34,180 bases of DNA, from assembly GCA_902477765.1 (NCBI GenBank), contig CABSIM010000031.1:1-34180 (forward strand), in the 5' to 3' direction. The notes under the pieces were generated by a model that worked only from the letters and a program-made list of their open reading frames with translations, did no database searches and was not told the DNA's origin. The translations under genes and the position numbers were made by a program. How positions within the stretch are numbered: position 1 is the stretch's first letter; each line of letters begins with the position of its first letter. Origin of the DNA: an uncultured Clostridiaceae bacterium. GTDB taxonomy: Bacteria > Bacillota > Clostridia > Lachnospirales > Lachnospiraceae. Below are positions 13,522-21,763 of this stretch, piece by piece.

Positions 13522-15498
13522 TTATTCAGCCAGTTCGGTCCACTGTTCATACAGGACCTCCAGCTTGCGGGAAATCTCTTCTTTTTCCTTATTAAGTTCC
13601 ATCAGCCGCGGAACGTCGGTGAAGACTTCCTCCTGACAGAGCAGCTCATCGATTTCTCCGTCCCTGGTTTCCAGACGGTGGATTTCCTCTTCGAGCTTTT
13701 TCAGATCGTTCTGGCGCTTCCGTTCTCTGGCCTGCTCTTCCTTCCGGGCTTTCCAGTCCAGTTTCCCGGAAGACGAGAGAGAAGCAGCATCGGTCCGGTC
13801 CGGACCGGATGCAAAAATGCTGTCAGCGGTTCCTGTTCCCTGCGATGCGGCAGGAGCAGACGGTATGTCCCGTCCGAAACAGGCGGCCATGACGTCGTCT
13901 CTTTTTTCCAGATAATAATCATAGTTTCCGATATAATTGACCAGCATGCCCCCGGTAAGATCCAGGATTCTGGTGGCAGTCCGGTTGATGAAATACCGGT
14001 CATGGGACACATAAAGTACCGTACCGGTGTAACTGCAGAGGGCCGTTTCCAGAATTTCCTTGGACGTGATATCCAGATGATTGGTGGGCTCATCCAGAAT
14101 CAGAAAATTGGCTTCGGAAAGCATGAGTTTTGCCAGGGAGACCCGGCCCCGTTCCCCTCCGCTCAGATCCCCGATGCGCTTGAATGCGTCATCACCTGTA
14201 AACAGAAATGCGGCCAGAGTATTGCGGATCTGGGTATTGGTCATATTGGGATAGGCGTCGGAAATTTCCTCAAACAGAGTCTTTTCCGCATGGAGGACCT
14301 GATGGTCCTGGTCATAATAGCCGATATGGACCCTGGCGCCGAGAACGATTTCGCCCTCATCCGGATCTGTGATCCCGTTTATGATTTTGAGAAGCGTGGT
14401 TTTTCCGGTTCCGTTGTCGCCGATGACAGCTACCCGTTCGCCTCTGTGAATATCAAAATCCACATGGGAAAACAGATGACGGCTGCCGAAGGATTTGGCC
14501 AGATCCCGGACAGAAAGAACATCCATGCCGCTCAGAATATTGGGTTCCAGGCGGATGTTCATGGCATCATTGATTTCTGACGGTTTTTCCAGAACCTGGA
14601 TCTTTTCCAGCATTTTTTCCCGGCTTTCCGCGCGTTTGATGGATTTTTCCCGGTTGAAGGAGCGAAGCTTTTCAATGACTTCTTCCTGATGGCGGATTTC
14701 CTGCTGCTGGTTGAGATAGGCCTTCATCTGTACGGCGCGCATCTGTGCCTTTTTTTCACTGTATGCTGTATAGTTTCCGGTGAAAACCGTGGCTTTTCCA
14801 TTGTCCAGTTCAATGACTTTTGTAACAATGCGGTCCAGAAAATACCGGTCATGGGCCACGATGATGACACTGCCTTTATAGTTCAGCAGATAGGTTTCCA
14901 GCCAGGCGATGGAAGACATGTCCAGATGGTTGGTGGGCTCATCCAGAAGAATCACATCCGGGCTTGTGAGAAGAAGCTTGCCCAGAGAGACCCGGGTCTT
15001 CTGACCGCCGGAAAGAGTGGAAATCTGTTTGGAAAATTCGTCTTCCGTAAATCCCAGACCCTTCAGAACACCGATGATTTCGCTTTTCCATGCGTAACCG
15101 TTGATCAGGTCAAACTGATGGCTCAGACGGCTGTAGGTGTTCATCATGGCCTCCAGCTCCTCTCCACGGGCATCTTTCATGGAAAGTTCCAGGTCCCGGA
15201 GTCTCTGCTCCATTTCAATTACCGGCCGTTTGACTTCCACCATTTCGTCATAGATGGACTGATGGCTTTTCAGATCCTGATCCTGGGCAAGATACCCAAG
15301 GGTTTTTCCCCTGGAAAGAACCACCTCGCCGTGGTCCGGAGCAAGTTCTCCGGTGATGATCTTCAGCAGAGTGGATTTTCCCGCGCCGTTGATGCCCACA
15401 ATGGCGGCTTTTTCATGTTCTTCTATATGGAAAGAAGCGTTTTTGAGAATGTCGTCGCTTCCGAAAGATTTGCAGATATTGCTGCAGGATAATATCAT
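13522..15498 (-). CDS. ABC-F family ATPase (YdiF-like)
   Basis: The protein has two ATP-binding cassettes and no membrane segments, as in ABC-F translation factors that act on the ribosome. The first cassette has Walker A GINGAGKST (residues 35-43), signature LSGGQ and LLDEPTNHLD; the second has GDNGTGKTT, LSGGE and LILDEPTNHLD. A basic linker between them (EKLRSFNREKSIKRAESREK) corresponds to the P-site tRNA interaction motif. The C-terminus is a charged coiled coil, as in YdiF/Uup types. The start at 15498 (658 residues) is set by AGGAGG; the open frame extends 31 codons further but that part overlaps the promoter and lacks a ribosome site. Antibiotic resistance is possible for the family but a housekeeping role is more likely. 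Confidence 0.92.
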   Translation of the reverse strand: MILSCSNICKSFGSDDILKNASFHIEEHEKAAIVGINGAGKSTLLKIITGELAPDHGEVVLSRGKTLGYLAQDQDLKSHQSIYDEMVEVKRPVIEMEQRLRDLELSMKDARGEELEAMMNTYSRLSHQFDLINGYAWKSEIIGVLKGLGFTEDEFSKQISTLSGGQKTRVSLGKLLLTSPDVILLDEPTNHLDMSSIAWLETYLLNYKGSVIIVAHDRYFLDRIVTKVIELDNGKATVFTGNYTAYSEKKAQMRAVQMKAYLNQQQEIRHQEEVIEKLRSFNREKSIKRAESREKMLEKIQVLEKPSEINDAMNIRLEPNILSGMDVLSVRDLAKSFGSRHLFSHVDFDIHRGERVAVIGDNGTGKTTLLKIINGITDPDEGEIVLGARVHIGYYDQDHQVLHAEKTLFEEISDAYPNMTNTQIRNTLAAFLFTGDDAFKRIGDLSGGERGRVSLAKLMLSEANFLILDEPTNHLDITSKEILETALCSYTGTVLYVSHDRYFINRTATRILDLTGGMLVNYIGNYDYYLEKRDDVMAACFGRDIPSAPAASQGTGTADSIFASGPDRTDAASLSSSGKLDWKARKEEQARERKRQNDLKKLEEEIHRLETRDGEIDELLCQEEVFTDVPRLMELNKEKEEISRKLEVLYEQWTELAE

Positions 15499-15541
15499 AA
15501 TGCCTCCTGTGTATGTGGTGTCTGTACCCGTACCAATGAGT

Positions 15542-15570
15542 AGTATAATACAGGAAACGCGATTTTTCAA
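15542..15570 (-). promoter_or_regulatory. Sigma-A promoter of the ABC-F gene
   Basis: On the minus strand TTGAAA (15570-15565) and TATACT (15547-15542) are 17 bases apart. The transcript would start near 15535, 37 bases before the ATG. Confidence 0.7.
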
Positions 15571-15604
15571 GCGTGGGAGACCGGGAGACAAATTGCTTTT
15601 TCCC

Positions 15605-15622
15605 TTGTCAAGGATTTGACAA
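15605..15622. promoter_or_regulatory. Rex-type operator over the rex promoter
   Basis: TTGTCAAGGATTTGACAA is a perfect 7-4-7 inverted repeat with the geometry of Rex sites (TTGTGAA-N4-TTCACAA in Bacillus, TTGTTAA-N4-TTAACAA in clostridia), differing only at the fifth base of each arm. Its right arm contains the rex -35 box, the layout expected for autorepression. Confidence 0.7.
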
Positions 15623-15643
15623 ATACCGCCGGTGTGATATAAT
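15616..15643 (+). promoter_or_regulatory. Sigma-A promoter of the rex operon
   Basis: TTGACA (15616-15621) and TATAAT (15638-15643) are separated by 16 bases, with an extended TGA before the -10. Both boxes are consensus, so the basal promoter should be strong unless repressed. Confidence 0.85.
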
Positions 15644-15720
15644 AAAAGTCATGAACCGGCTCCTGAAAACGGGGCAGCATGACATAACGACAGACAGAAA
15701 TTCCTTGAGAGGGTGAAAAA

Positions 15721-16443
15721 ATGGTAGACCAGAGACAGATTTCCAAGGCAGTAATCTCCAGACTGCCCCGGTATTACAGATATCTGGGAGAGCTGATGGA
15801 AGAGGGAATTGAAAGAATCTCTTCCAATGAACTCAGCGCCAGAATGAAAGTGACGGCATCCCAGATCCGCCAGGACCTCAATAATTTCGGCGGTTTCGGA
15901 CAGCAGGGGTACGGATATAACGTGAAATATCTGTATACGGAAATTGCCAGGATCCTGGGGATCGACAGGCAGCACAACATCATCATCATCGGAGCCGGCA
16001 ACCTGGGACAGGCCATTGCCAACTATACAAACTTTGAAAAACGTGGATTCATCATCAAAGGGATGTTTGATATCAATCCCCGTCTGATCGGGCTTGTGGT
16101 CCGCGGCGTTGAGATCCGCGGCATTGAAGATCTGGAACAGTTCATAGTGGAAAACGAAGTGCAGATCGCGGCACTGACCATTCCGAAATCCAAGGCGGCG
16201 GAAATTGCAGACCGTCTGGTCAAGGCAGGAATCAAGGCCATCTGGAACTTTGCTCATACAGATCTGAACGTACCGGAAGATGTGGTGGTGGAGAATGTCC
16301 ACCTTTCCGAAAGTCTGATGAGGCTTTCCTATCGGGTCTGCAGCATGCAGGATGAGAAGGAAAGAAAGGAAAAGAAAAAGAAGGAGCAGACACGGGAAAA
16401 CGGAGGCTGCGCAGTGAGACATGGTGGCAGGGACAGGCTGTGA
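15721..16443 (+). CDS. rex: Redox-sensing transcriptional repressor Rex
   Basis: Rex binds DNA when the NADH/NAD+ ratio is low and releases it when NADH binds. The N-terminal winged helix (about residues 1-80) contains ISSNELSARMKVTASQIRQD and NNFGGFGQQGYGY. The Rossmann domain has GAGNLG at residues 91-96 and the late IWNFAHTDLNVPEDVVVENVHL block. The usual length is about 210-220 residues; this one has 240, with a basic Lys/Glu-rich tail that runs into acpS. GAGAGGGTG lies upstream of the ATG. The promoter carries its own putative operator. The gene leads a tight cluster with acpS, nnr and alr, and a second candidate Rex site lies before pncB. Confidence 0.96.
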   Translation: MVDQRQISKAVISRLPRYYRYLGELMEEGIERISSNELSARMKVTASQIRQDLNNFGGFGQQGYGYNVKYLYTEIARILGIDRQHNIIIIGAGNLGQAIANYTNFEKRGFIIKGMFDINPRLIGLVVRGVEIRGIEDLEQFIVENEVQIAALTIPKSKAAEIADRLVKAGIKAIWNFAHTDLNVPEDVVVENVHLSESLMRLSYRVCSMQDEKERKEKKKKEQTRENGGCAVRHGGRDRL

Positions 16444-16789
16444 TATGATAGAAATTGACCGGGTAAAAAGGGCCTGTGAAAAAGAGGCCTTTTTATTGCG
16501 GGTATATACGGAAGAAGAACGCCGGCTGGCAGGGGGAAGACCCTCTGTTCTTGCCGGCAATTTTGCTGTTAAGGAAGCGGTGGCGAAGGTTCTGGGAACA
16601 GGGTTCCGGTCTTTTATGCCGGGGGACGTGGAGGTACTGCGGGATGAACTGGGCCGGCCGTATGTGCGTCTGTACGGAAACGCGGCCAGAATTGCAGAGG
16701 AAAAGAAGATACGGCAGATCCAGGTTTCCATCAGCAACACGAAGGAGTATGCCCTGGCCTTTGCAGTGGGAGAGGGGGAAGAAACTTGA
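16421..16789 (+). CDS. acpS: Holo-[acyl carrier protein] synthase
   Basis: AcpS transfers 4'-phosphopantetheine from CoA to the serine of apo-ACP. The 122-residue protein has the metal-binding start GTGCDMIEIDR (D8) and NFAVKEAVAKVLGTGF with E52. The usual first glycine-rich motif GxGxD is complete. The ATG at 16421 lies 23 bases inside the end of rex, with GGAGG at 16402-16406, a long spacing that fits coupling to rex translation. The stop overlaps the start of the next gene. The B. subtilis chromosome also places acpS near alr and the mazF homologue. An unlinked ACP at 12269 is a potential substrate. Confidence 0.94.
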   Translation: MVAGTGCDMIEIDRVKRACEKEAFLLRVYTEEERRLAGGRPSVLAGNFAVKEAVAKVLGTGFRSFMPGDVEVLRDELGRPYVRLYGNAARIAEEKKIRQIQVSISNTKEYALAFAVGEGEET

Positions 16790-18372
16790 AATATCTGGTA
16801 AACGGAAGGCAGATGAAGGAAATAGACAGGATTTCCATAGAGGAATACGGACTCCCGTCCATGGTCCTTATGGAACGGGCTGCTCTGGCGGTGGCAGATG
16901 CGGTAAGCCGGCGGATCCGGCCGGCGGGAACGGTGCTTTCGGTCTGCGGAAGGGGAAATAACGGCGCGGATGCGATTGCAGCAGCCAGAATTCTGTCCTT
17001 TCGCGGATATGACTGCAGGATTCTCATTCCATCCGGAGAGGGGAACTGCAGCAGGGAATTTCTCGCCCAGCTGGAGATTGCGGAAAAAACCGGCATTGCC
17101 GTTGAAATATGGAACGGACAGATGCCCGGAACTTTCGACGCGGTCATAGATGGAATTTTCGGTACAGGACTTTCCAGAAACGTGGAAGGAAGATACCGGG
17201 AAATGGAAGAACTGGTGGGGAAAATAAGGAATTCCCATGGTGACAGGGCTCTGACAGTGGCTGTGGACATGCCTTCCGGAATCAGTTCAGATTCGGGAAA
17301 AGTCATGGGATATGCGGTCAGGGCAGATGTGACGGTTACGTTCGGGGAAGAAAAAGCAGGACAGGTGCTGTTTCCGGGACGGGAATTCTGCGGTACGCTT
17401 CTTGTGGAGGAAATCGGCTTTCCGCCGGGAGCACGGAGGGAAACCGATGCATGGCTCATGGCCTATGAACCGGAAGATCTGTGTCTGGTTCCGGACCGGC
17501 CGGCATATTCCAACAAGGGGACTTTCGGGAAGGTTCTGGTGGCCGCAGGGGCCAGAAACATGGCCGGGGCTGCATACTTTTCAGCTCTGGCTGCATACCG
17601 GTGCGGAGCAGGCCTGGTGAAGATTCTGACGCCTGAAGAGAACCGGATGATTCTTCAGATGAAAATACCGGAAGCCGTTCTTTCGGCCTTTGACACAGAG
17701 AACGCGGAAGAAGATGCAGAGGCTTTTGAAAGACGTCTGAAAAAAGAGATTTCCTGGGCCGATGTGATCGTTCTGGGGCCCGGTCTGGGCCGGGAAGCCT
17801 ATGCCCGGCAGATGACGGAAACGATACTCAGGGAAGCTGCCGTGCCGGTGGTCATGGATGCGGATGCGGTGAATCTTGCGGCAGAAACCCCGTCAATCCG
17901 CAGATATATCGGAAAAAATGTCATCATGACGCCTCATATGGGGGAAATGGCAAGATTCACCGGAAAGACCGTGGATGAAATCAGAGAAGATCTGACAGGG
18001 ACGGCGGAACGGTTCACGGCAGACACCGGTGCCTCCTGCGTGCTGAAGGATGCGGCAAGTGTGATTTCCCGCAGCGACGGAAAAATTTTTATCAATACCA
18101 GCGGAAGCCCGGCCATGGCCAAAGGCGGTTCCGGGGATGTGCTTTCAGGGGTCATTGCCGGGCTTACGGCAGCAGGAATGAATCCATGTGAGGCAGCTTC
18201 CTTCGGTCCCTGGATTCATGGGCTTGCAGGCGAAGAGGCCGCGAAAAGACTGGGAAAACACTCGGTGCTGGCCGGAGAACTGGCAGACAGTCTGTGTGAA
18301 ATACTGAAACAGGGAATGCAGATGAGGCAGAATCACATGACCGGGAGGAAACAGGCAGATGAAACCATTTGA
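16786..18372 (+). CDS. nnr: Bifunctional NAD(P)H-hydrate epimerase / ADP-dependent dehydratase
   Basis: The enzyme repairs hydrated NADH and NADPH. The N-terminal YjeF_N epimerase half (about 1-215) has CGRGNNGADAIAAARIL, DGIFGTGL and AVDMPSGISSDSG. The C-terminal ribokinase-like dehydratase half (about 230-515) has NKGTFGKVLVAAGA, the ADP-site block MTPHMGEMARFTG and SPAMAKGGSGDVLSGVIAGL. The 528-residue fusion is normal. The start is TTG at 16786, overlapping the acpS TGA by four bases, with AGAGGGGGAAG upstream. In the epimerase the usual GNNGGDG reads GNNGADA, two Gly-to-Ala changes. Being behind rex in the same unit fits a role in NAD(H) quality control. Confidence 0.95.
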   Translation: MKYLVNGRQMKEIDRISIEEYGLPSMVLMERAALAVADAVSRRIRPAGTVLSVCGRGNNGADAIAAARILSFRGYDCRILIPSGEGNCSREFLAQLEIAEKTGIAVEIWNGQMPGTFDAVIDGIFGTGLSRNVEGRYREMEELVGKIRNSHGDRALTVAVDMPSGISSDSGKVMGYAVRADVTVTFGEEKAGQVLFPGREFCGTLLVEEIGFPPGARRETDAWLMAYEPEDLCLVPDRPAYSNKGTFGKVLVAAGARNMAGAAYFSALAAYRCGAGLVKILTPEENRMILQMKIPEAVLSAFDTENAEEDAEAFERRLKKEISWADVIVLGPGLGREAYARQMTETILREAAVPVVMDADAVNLAAETPSIRRYIGKNVIMTPHMGEMARFTGKTVDEIREDLTGTAERFTADTGASCVLKDAASVISRSDGKIFINTSGSPAMAKGGSGDVLSGVIAGLTAAGMNPCEAASFGPWIHGLAGEEAAKRLGKHSVLAGELADSLCEILKQGMQMRQNHMTGRKQADETI

Positions 18373-19504
18373 CAGGATGTACGCGGAGGTCCATCTGGAC
18401 CGGATGAAGGAGAATATGGAGGCTCTCCAGGCAAACCTGCGGCCCGGAACCATGATGATCGGGGTTGTGAAAGCGGATGGATACGGCCATGGAGCTGTTG
18501 AAACGGCAAAGGCCATCGGATCGTATGTGTGCGGCTACGGCGTCGCCACGGCAGACGAGGCTCTGGAACTGCGGGAAGGGGGAATCGAAAAAGGGATTCT
18601 TGTTCTGGGTCCTGTTGATCCCTGCCGGTTTGAGGAAATGATACGCGGAGAAATACGTCCGGCCGTATTTCAGATGGACAGGGCAGAACGTCTTTCAGAG
18701 ACGGCACTGCGCCTTGGGAAAAAGGCCAAAATTCATCTGGCGGTGGATACGGGCATGAGCCGCATCGGAATGGCACCCACGGAAGAGAACGCAGATCTGG
18801 CGGCAGAGATCAGCCGGCTCCCGGGCATTGAACTGGAAGGAATGTTTACGCATTTTGCCAGAGCAGATGAAACCGATAAAACATCGGCGCGGAAACAGAT
18901 GGAGAAATTCCGTATCTTTGCGGCAATGCTGGAAAAAAGGGGGATAAAGGTTCCCATATGCCATTGCTCCAACAGTGCCGGCATTCTGGACATGAAAGAG
19001 GCAGGGATGGATGCTGTGCGTGCAGGCATTGCCATATACGGACTGTATCCGTCGGAGGAAGTGGACAGAAAAACCGTTTCTCTGAAACCGGTTATGGAGC
19101 TGAAGAGCCGGATCACATATATCAAGGAGATCAGTGCGGGAACGGAAGTCAGCTACGGAGGAACCTTTACCGCTGAGGCACCCATGCGGATTGCCACGGT
19201 AAGCGCAGGATACGGGGATGGGTATCCCAGAAGTCTTTCCGGGAGAGGTCAGGTTCTCATCTGCGGAAGACGTGCCAGGATTCTGGGACGGATCTGCATG
19301 GACCAGTTCATGGCTGATGTGACGGAAATTCCGGATGCGGCGGAGGGCAGTAAGGTAACGCTTCTGGGACGCGACGGAAAAGAGGAGATCACCATGGAGG
19401 AACTGGCCGGATGCAGCGGAAAGTTTCTGTATGAAATCCCCTGCGGCATCGGGAAGCGGGTTCCCAGGGTTTACCTGCACGGAGAAACCGGTTCCGGAGA
19501 TTAG
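18359..19504 (+). CDS. alr: Alanine racemase
   Basis: This pyridoxal-phosphate enzyme interconverts L- and D-alanine for peptidoglycan. The 381-residue protein has the cofactor lysine K38 in VVKADGYGHG and the second catalytic residue Y266 in VSYGGTF, with HLAVDTGMSRIG and RICMDQFMADVT blocks. The ATG at 18359 overlaps the end of nnr by 14 bases, with GGGAGG at 18342-18347. It continues the rex-acpS-nnr unit; the MazF gene follows after about 100 bases. Nothing suggests a dedicated catabolic or vancomycin-type racemase. In spore formers a second, spore-associated racemase can exist, but this one has the housekeeping context. Confidence 0.96.
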   Translation: MKPFDRMYAEVHLDRMKENMEALQANLRPGTMMIGVVKADGYGHGAVETAKAIGSYVCGYGVATADEALELREGGIEKGILVLGPVDPCRFEEMIRGEIRPAVFQMDRAERLSETALRLGKKAKIHLAVDTGMSRIGMAPTEENADLAAEISRLPGIELEGMFTHFARADETDKTSARKQMEKFRIFAAMLEKRGIKVPICHCSNSAGILDMKEAGMDAVRAGIAIYGLYPSEEVDRKTVSLKPVMELKSRITYIKEISAGTEVSYGGTFTAEAPMRIATVSAGYGDGYPRSLSGRGQVLICGRRARILGRICMDQFMADVTEIPDAAEGSKVTLLGRDGKEEITMEELAGCSGKFLYEIPCGIGKRVPRVYLHGETGSGD

Positions 19505-19602
19505 GGTAAGGCAAAAAACAAAGTCAGCGCATAAGGTAATCATATAGTGTCAATACTATCGGTACAGGGAAAACCTGAATCGGTCAGCGGAGTGTGAAGA
19601 AA

Positions 19603-19950
19603 TTGATTATCAGACGCGGTGATGTTTATTATGCGGACCTGAGACCGGTGGTGGGTTCCGAACAGGGAGGAATCCGTCCCGTTCTGGTGATACAGAATGA
19701 TATCGGAAACAAGCACAGTCCCACAGTGATCTGTGCGGCAATTACTTCCAAGATGAACAAGGCAAAACTTCCGACGCATGTGGAACTGAGCGCGAAACAG
19801 TGTGATATGGTGAAGGACTCGGTGATTCTCCTGGAGCAGCTGAGGACCATCGACAAGCAGCGGCTCAGGGAAAAGATCTGTCATATTGACGGAGAACTGC
19901 AGAAGCGTGTGGACCAGGCCCTGAAAATCAGTCTGGAACTGGCTACATAA
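19603..19950 (+). CDS. ndoA: MazF/EndoA (NdoA)-type mRNA interferase, no adjacent antitoxin
   Basis: The product belongs to the PemK/MazF ribonucleases that cut single-stranded mRNA at short motifs. It closely resembles B. subtilis EndoA: RRGDVYYADLRPVVGSEQGG at the start, then RPVLVIQNDIGNKHSPTVI, KLPTHVEL and DSVILLEQLRTIDKQRL. I prefer the TTG at 19603 (115 residues): it gives the same N-terminus as EndoA and 10-base spacing from GGAG, while the in-frame GTG at 19594 is one base from GGAG. In Bacillus the antitoxin gene sits between alr and the toxin; here only 98 bases separate them and no antitoxin frame fits. The inverted repeat ATAGT/ACTAT (19544-19559) in the gap could be an operator. 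Confidence 0.93.
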   Translation: MIIRRGDVYYADLRPVVGSEQGGIRPVLVIQNDIGNKHSPTVICAAITSKMNKAKLPTHVELSAKQCDMVKDSVILLEQLRTIDKQRLREKICHIDGELQKRVDQALKISLELAT

Positions 19951-19971
19951 GCCCCGGACGCAGAACGGCGG

Positions 19972-20000
19972 TTGACGAAATGACGGAAGAATGCTATATT
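19972..20000 (+). promoter_or_regulatory. Sigma-A promoter of the CNNM/CBS gene
   Basis: TTGACG (19972-19977) and TATATT (19995-20000) lie 17 bases apart, with an extended TGC before the -10. The start near 20007 excludes the in-frame TTG at 19999 as a start codon on this transcript and points to the ATG at 20038. Confidence 0.75.
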
Positions 20001-20037
20001 GGAATACAAAAGAGTTAAAGGAGTGTTAAGAAATCTC

Positions 20038-21414
20038 ATGGATGATGGTAATTCGTGGACGGGAATTCTGCTGCTTCTTGGAGCAGCATTCCTGTATGCG
20101 GTCCTTTATGGGTTCGGTGCAGCAGTTCAGTCACTGAATACCAGCGCGCTGGAGGATGAAAAAGATGAGGGAAATGTAAAAGCGGAAAGGCTTTTACATA
20201 TTCAGCAGTCTCCGGTTCCCTTCATACGCACCAATCAGCTGGTAACCTGTCTGGCAGGACTTCTGGCCGGAGCGTTTTCCCTTCCCTGGGCAGCCGGGGA
20301 ACTCCGGAACCTGCTGATGCGGATTCCGGGAATGCCGGGAATTCTGAGCCTTCCGGCGGCATGCGCAGCAGCGGTTCTTCTGGAAGCGGCATTTCTGATC
20401 TGTTTCGGAATGGTGATTCCCAAACGGATCGCAGGAAAGAGTCCCATCCGGTACTGTTACAAGACACTGGCGCTGGTGCGTGTCCTGGTTCGTATCTTCC
20501 GGCCGGTCACATGGCTGATTGATGCAGTGGGGTACGGAGTACTGAGGGTCATCGGCATTGATATCCACGCCAAAGGTGAAAACGTAACGGAAGAAGATAT
20601 CATGTACATGGTAAATGAAGGCCATGAACAGGGAGTTCTGGAAGCCAGTGAAGCGGAAATGATCACCAACATCTTTGAGTTTGATGATAAAGAAGCCTCG
20701 GACATTATGACCCACAGGAAAAATATTGTGGCTCTGGACGGTCAGATGACCCTGGCACAGTCTGTGGATTTTATTGTAAAGGACGCCATCAATTCCAGAT
20801 TTCCGGTTTACGAGGAAGATATTGACAATATCATCGGAATTCTCCACATGCGTGACGTGCTGTATTTTGCTGAACTGAAAGAATATCTGAATCAGCCCAT
20901 CAGCAAAATTGACGGCCTGCTCCGGGAAGCCCATTTCATACCGGAGACAAAGAACATCAGTGCCCTGTTCAAGGAGATGCAGTCCAAGAAGATCCATATT
21001 GAGATAGTTGTGGACGAATACGGGCAGACATCGGGACTTGTGACCATGGAAGATATCCTGGAAGAGATTGTGGGAAATATCATGGATGAATACGATACCG
21101 AGGAGCCGGATATTGTGGACAAAGGAAACGGGGTGTTCCAGCTGTCAGGTCAGGCATCCCTGGGGGATGTGGAGGATGCCCTGAAGATAGAATTTGATGA
21201 AGATGACAAGGATAACTTTGACACACTGAATGGTCTTCTGATTTCCAGACTGGGACATCTGCCTGCGGAAGATGAGACAGCGGAGGTGGTCTGCGGTTCC
21301 TATTGCTTCCGGATTGTCAAGGCGGAAAATAAGGTGATCCGCACGGTGGTGGCATCCCCTGTTTCGGAAAAAACGGACAGGCAGAAAGAAGATGCCGTTT
21401 CCGGCAATATATAA
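20038..21414 (+). CDS. CNNM (DUF21)/CBS/CorC-HlyC membrane protein
   Basis: The 458-residue protein has an N-terminal DUF21/CNNM membrane region with about four hydrophobic segments in the first 180 residues, a CBS pair (about 190-320, including FPVYEEDIDNIIGILHMRDVL and IHIEIVVDEYGQTSGLVTMEDILEE) and a C-terminal CorC_HlyC domain (about 345-435). Family members are linked to magnesium or cobalt efflux; the older name hemolysin C is misleading. AAAGGAG at 20017-20023 lies 14 bases before the ATG, a long spacing, but the promoter placement excludes the upstream TTG. The tail after about 440 is charged and low in conservation. It is transcribed separately from mazF and ends in a strong terminator. 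Confidence 0.9.
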   Translation: MDDGNSWTGILLLLGAAFLYAVLYGFGAAVQSLNTSALEDEKDEGNVKAERLLHIQQSPVPFIRTNQLVTCLAGLLAGAFSLPWAAGELRNLLMRIPGMPGILSLPAACAAAVLLEAAFLICFGMVIPKRIAGKSPIRYCYKTLALVRVLVRIFRPVTWLIDAVGYGVLRVIGIDIHAKGENVTEEDIMYMVNEGHEQGVLEASEAEMITNIFEFDDKEASDIMTHRKNIVALDGQMTLAQSVDFIVKDAINSRFPVYEEDIDNIIGILHMRDVLYFAELKEYLNQPISKIDGLLREAHFIPETKNISALFKEMQSKKIHIEIVVDEYGQTSGLVTMEDILEEIVGNIMDEYDTEEPDIVDKGNGVFQLSGQASLGDVEDALKIEFDEDDKDNFDTLNGLLISRLGHLPAEDETAEVVCGSYCFRIVKAENKVIRTVVASPVSEKTDRQKEDAVSGNI

Positions 21415-21464
21415 AAATTCCCGGGCAGAACAGGTGACTCCGTCCGGATATACAGGAAAATATG

Positions 21465-21504
21465 AGCTCTGAAGAGCCGGAAAACCGGCTTTTCAGGGCT
21501 TTTT
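21465..21504 (+). terminator. Terminator after the CNNM/CBS gene
   Basis: A 16-bp stem, with two wobble pairs, joins AGCTCTGAAGAGCCGG (21465-21480) to its partner at 21485-21500 across an AAAA loop. Four U residues follow. Confidence 0.92.
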
Positions 21505-21596
21505 GCGTGTATGCGGTCAGCTTTTCAGCTTCCCGCCGGGCAGGGGAATACTCCAGCGGAATTTTCCGGAAAATCCTGGCAATTTACCTGCATAAT

Positions 21597-21655
21597 TGTA
21601 AAATATATGTAAAATGTATGTAAAGTTTAAAATACTGCTAAAATACTGTTAAATT
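21597..21655. repeat. Two triplets of 11-bp AT-rich repeats upstream of abgT promoter
   Basis: TAAAAT or a one-base variant recurs at 21599, 21610, 21621, 21628, 21639 and 21650, giving spacings of 11, 11, 7, 11 and 11 bp. The first three are preceded by TG (TGTAAAAT, TGTAAAAT, TGTAAAGT); in the second set the units at 21628 and 21639 read TAAAATACTG and the last is a degenerate TAAATT. Eleven bp is about one helical turn, so all sites of a triplet face the same side. They may be an array of regulator sites or a phased, curved A-tract element that boosts the promoter about 40 bp downstream. Confidence 0.55.
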
Positions 21656-21688
21656 ACGTTTAGATATCATAAAATTATAAAAAATATA

Positions 21689-21717
21689 TAGACTTTTTAT
21701 AAAATTACTGTTAATAT
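21689..21717 (+). promoter_or_regulatory. Sigma-A promoter of the AbgT transporter gene
   Basis: TAGACT (21689-21694) and TAATAT (21712-21717) are 17 bases apart, with an extended TGT before the -10. The start codon is about 40 bases beyond the predicted start site. Confidence 0.6.
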
Positions 21718-21763
21718 AGGGGACATCTAGGATAAATAGATAAAATTGGGAAGGGGTTTTTGC

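Noticed and set aside
15649..17238. 529-codon frame on the minus strand opposite rex and acpS
   Set aside because: It runs across two well-identified plus-strand genes and has low-complexity Ser/Arg content typical of an antisense shadow.
19999..20037. TTG at 19999 as start of the CNNM/CBS protein
   Set aside because: The TTG overlaps the -10 box TATATT of a well-formed promoter, so it would lie upstream of the transcript start.
21597..21655. CRISPR array
   Set aside because: Units are 11 bp with no distinct spacers and no cas genes are present.
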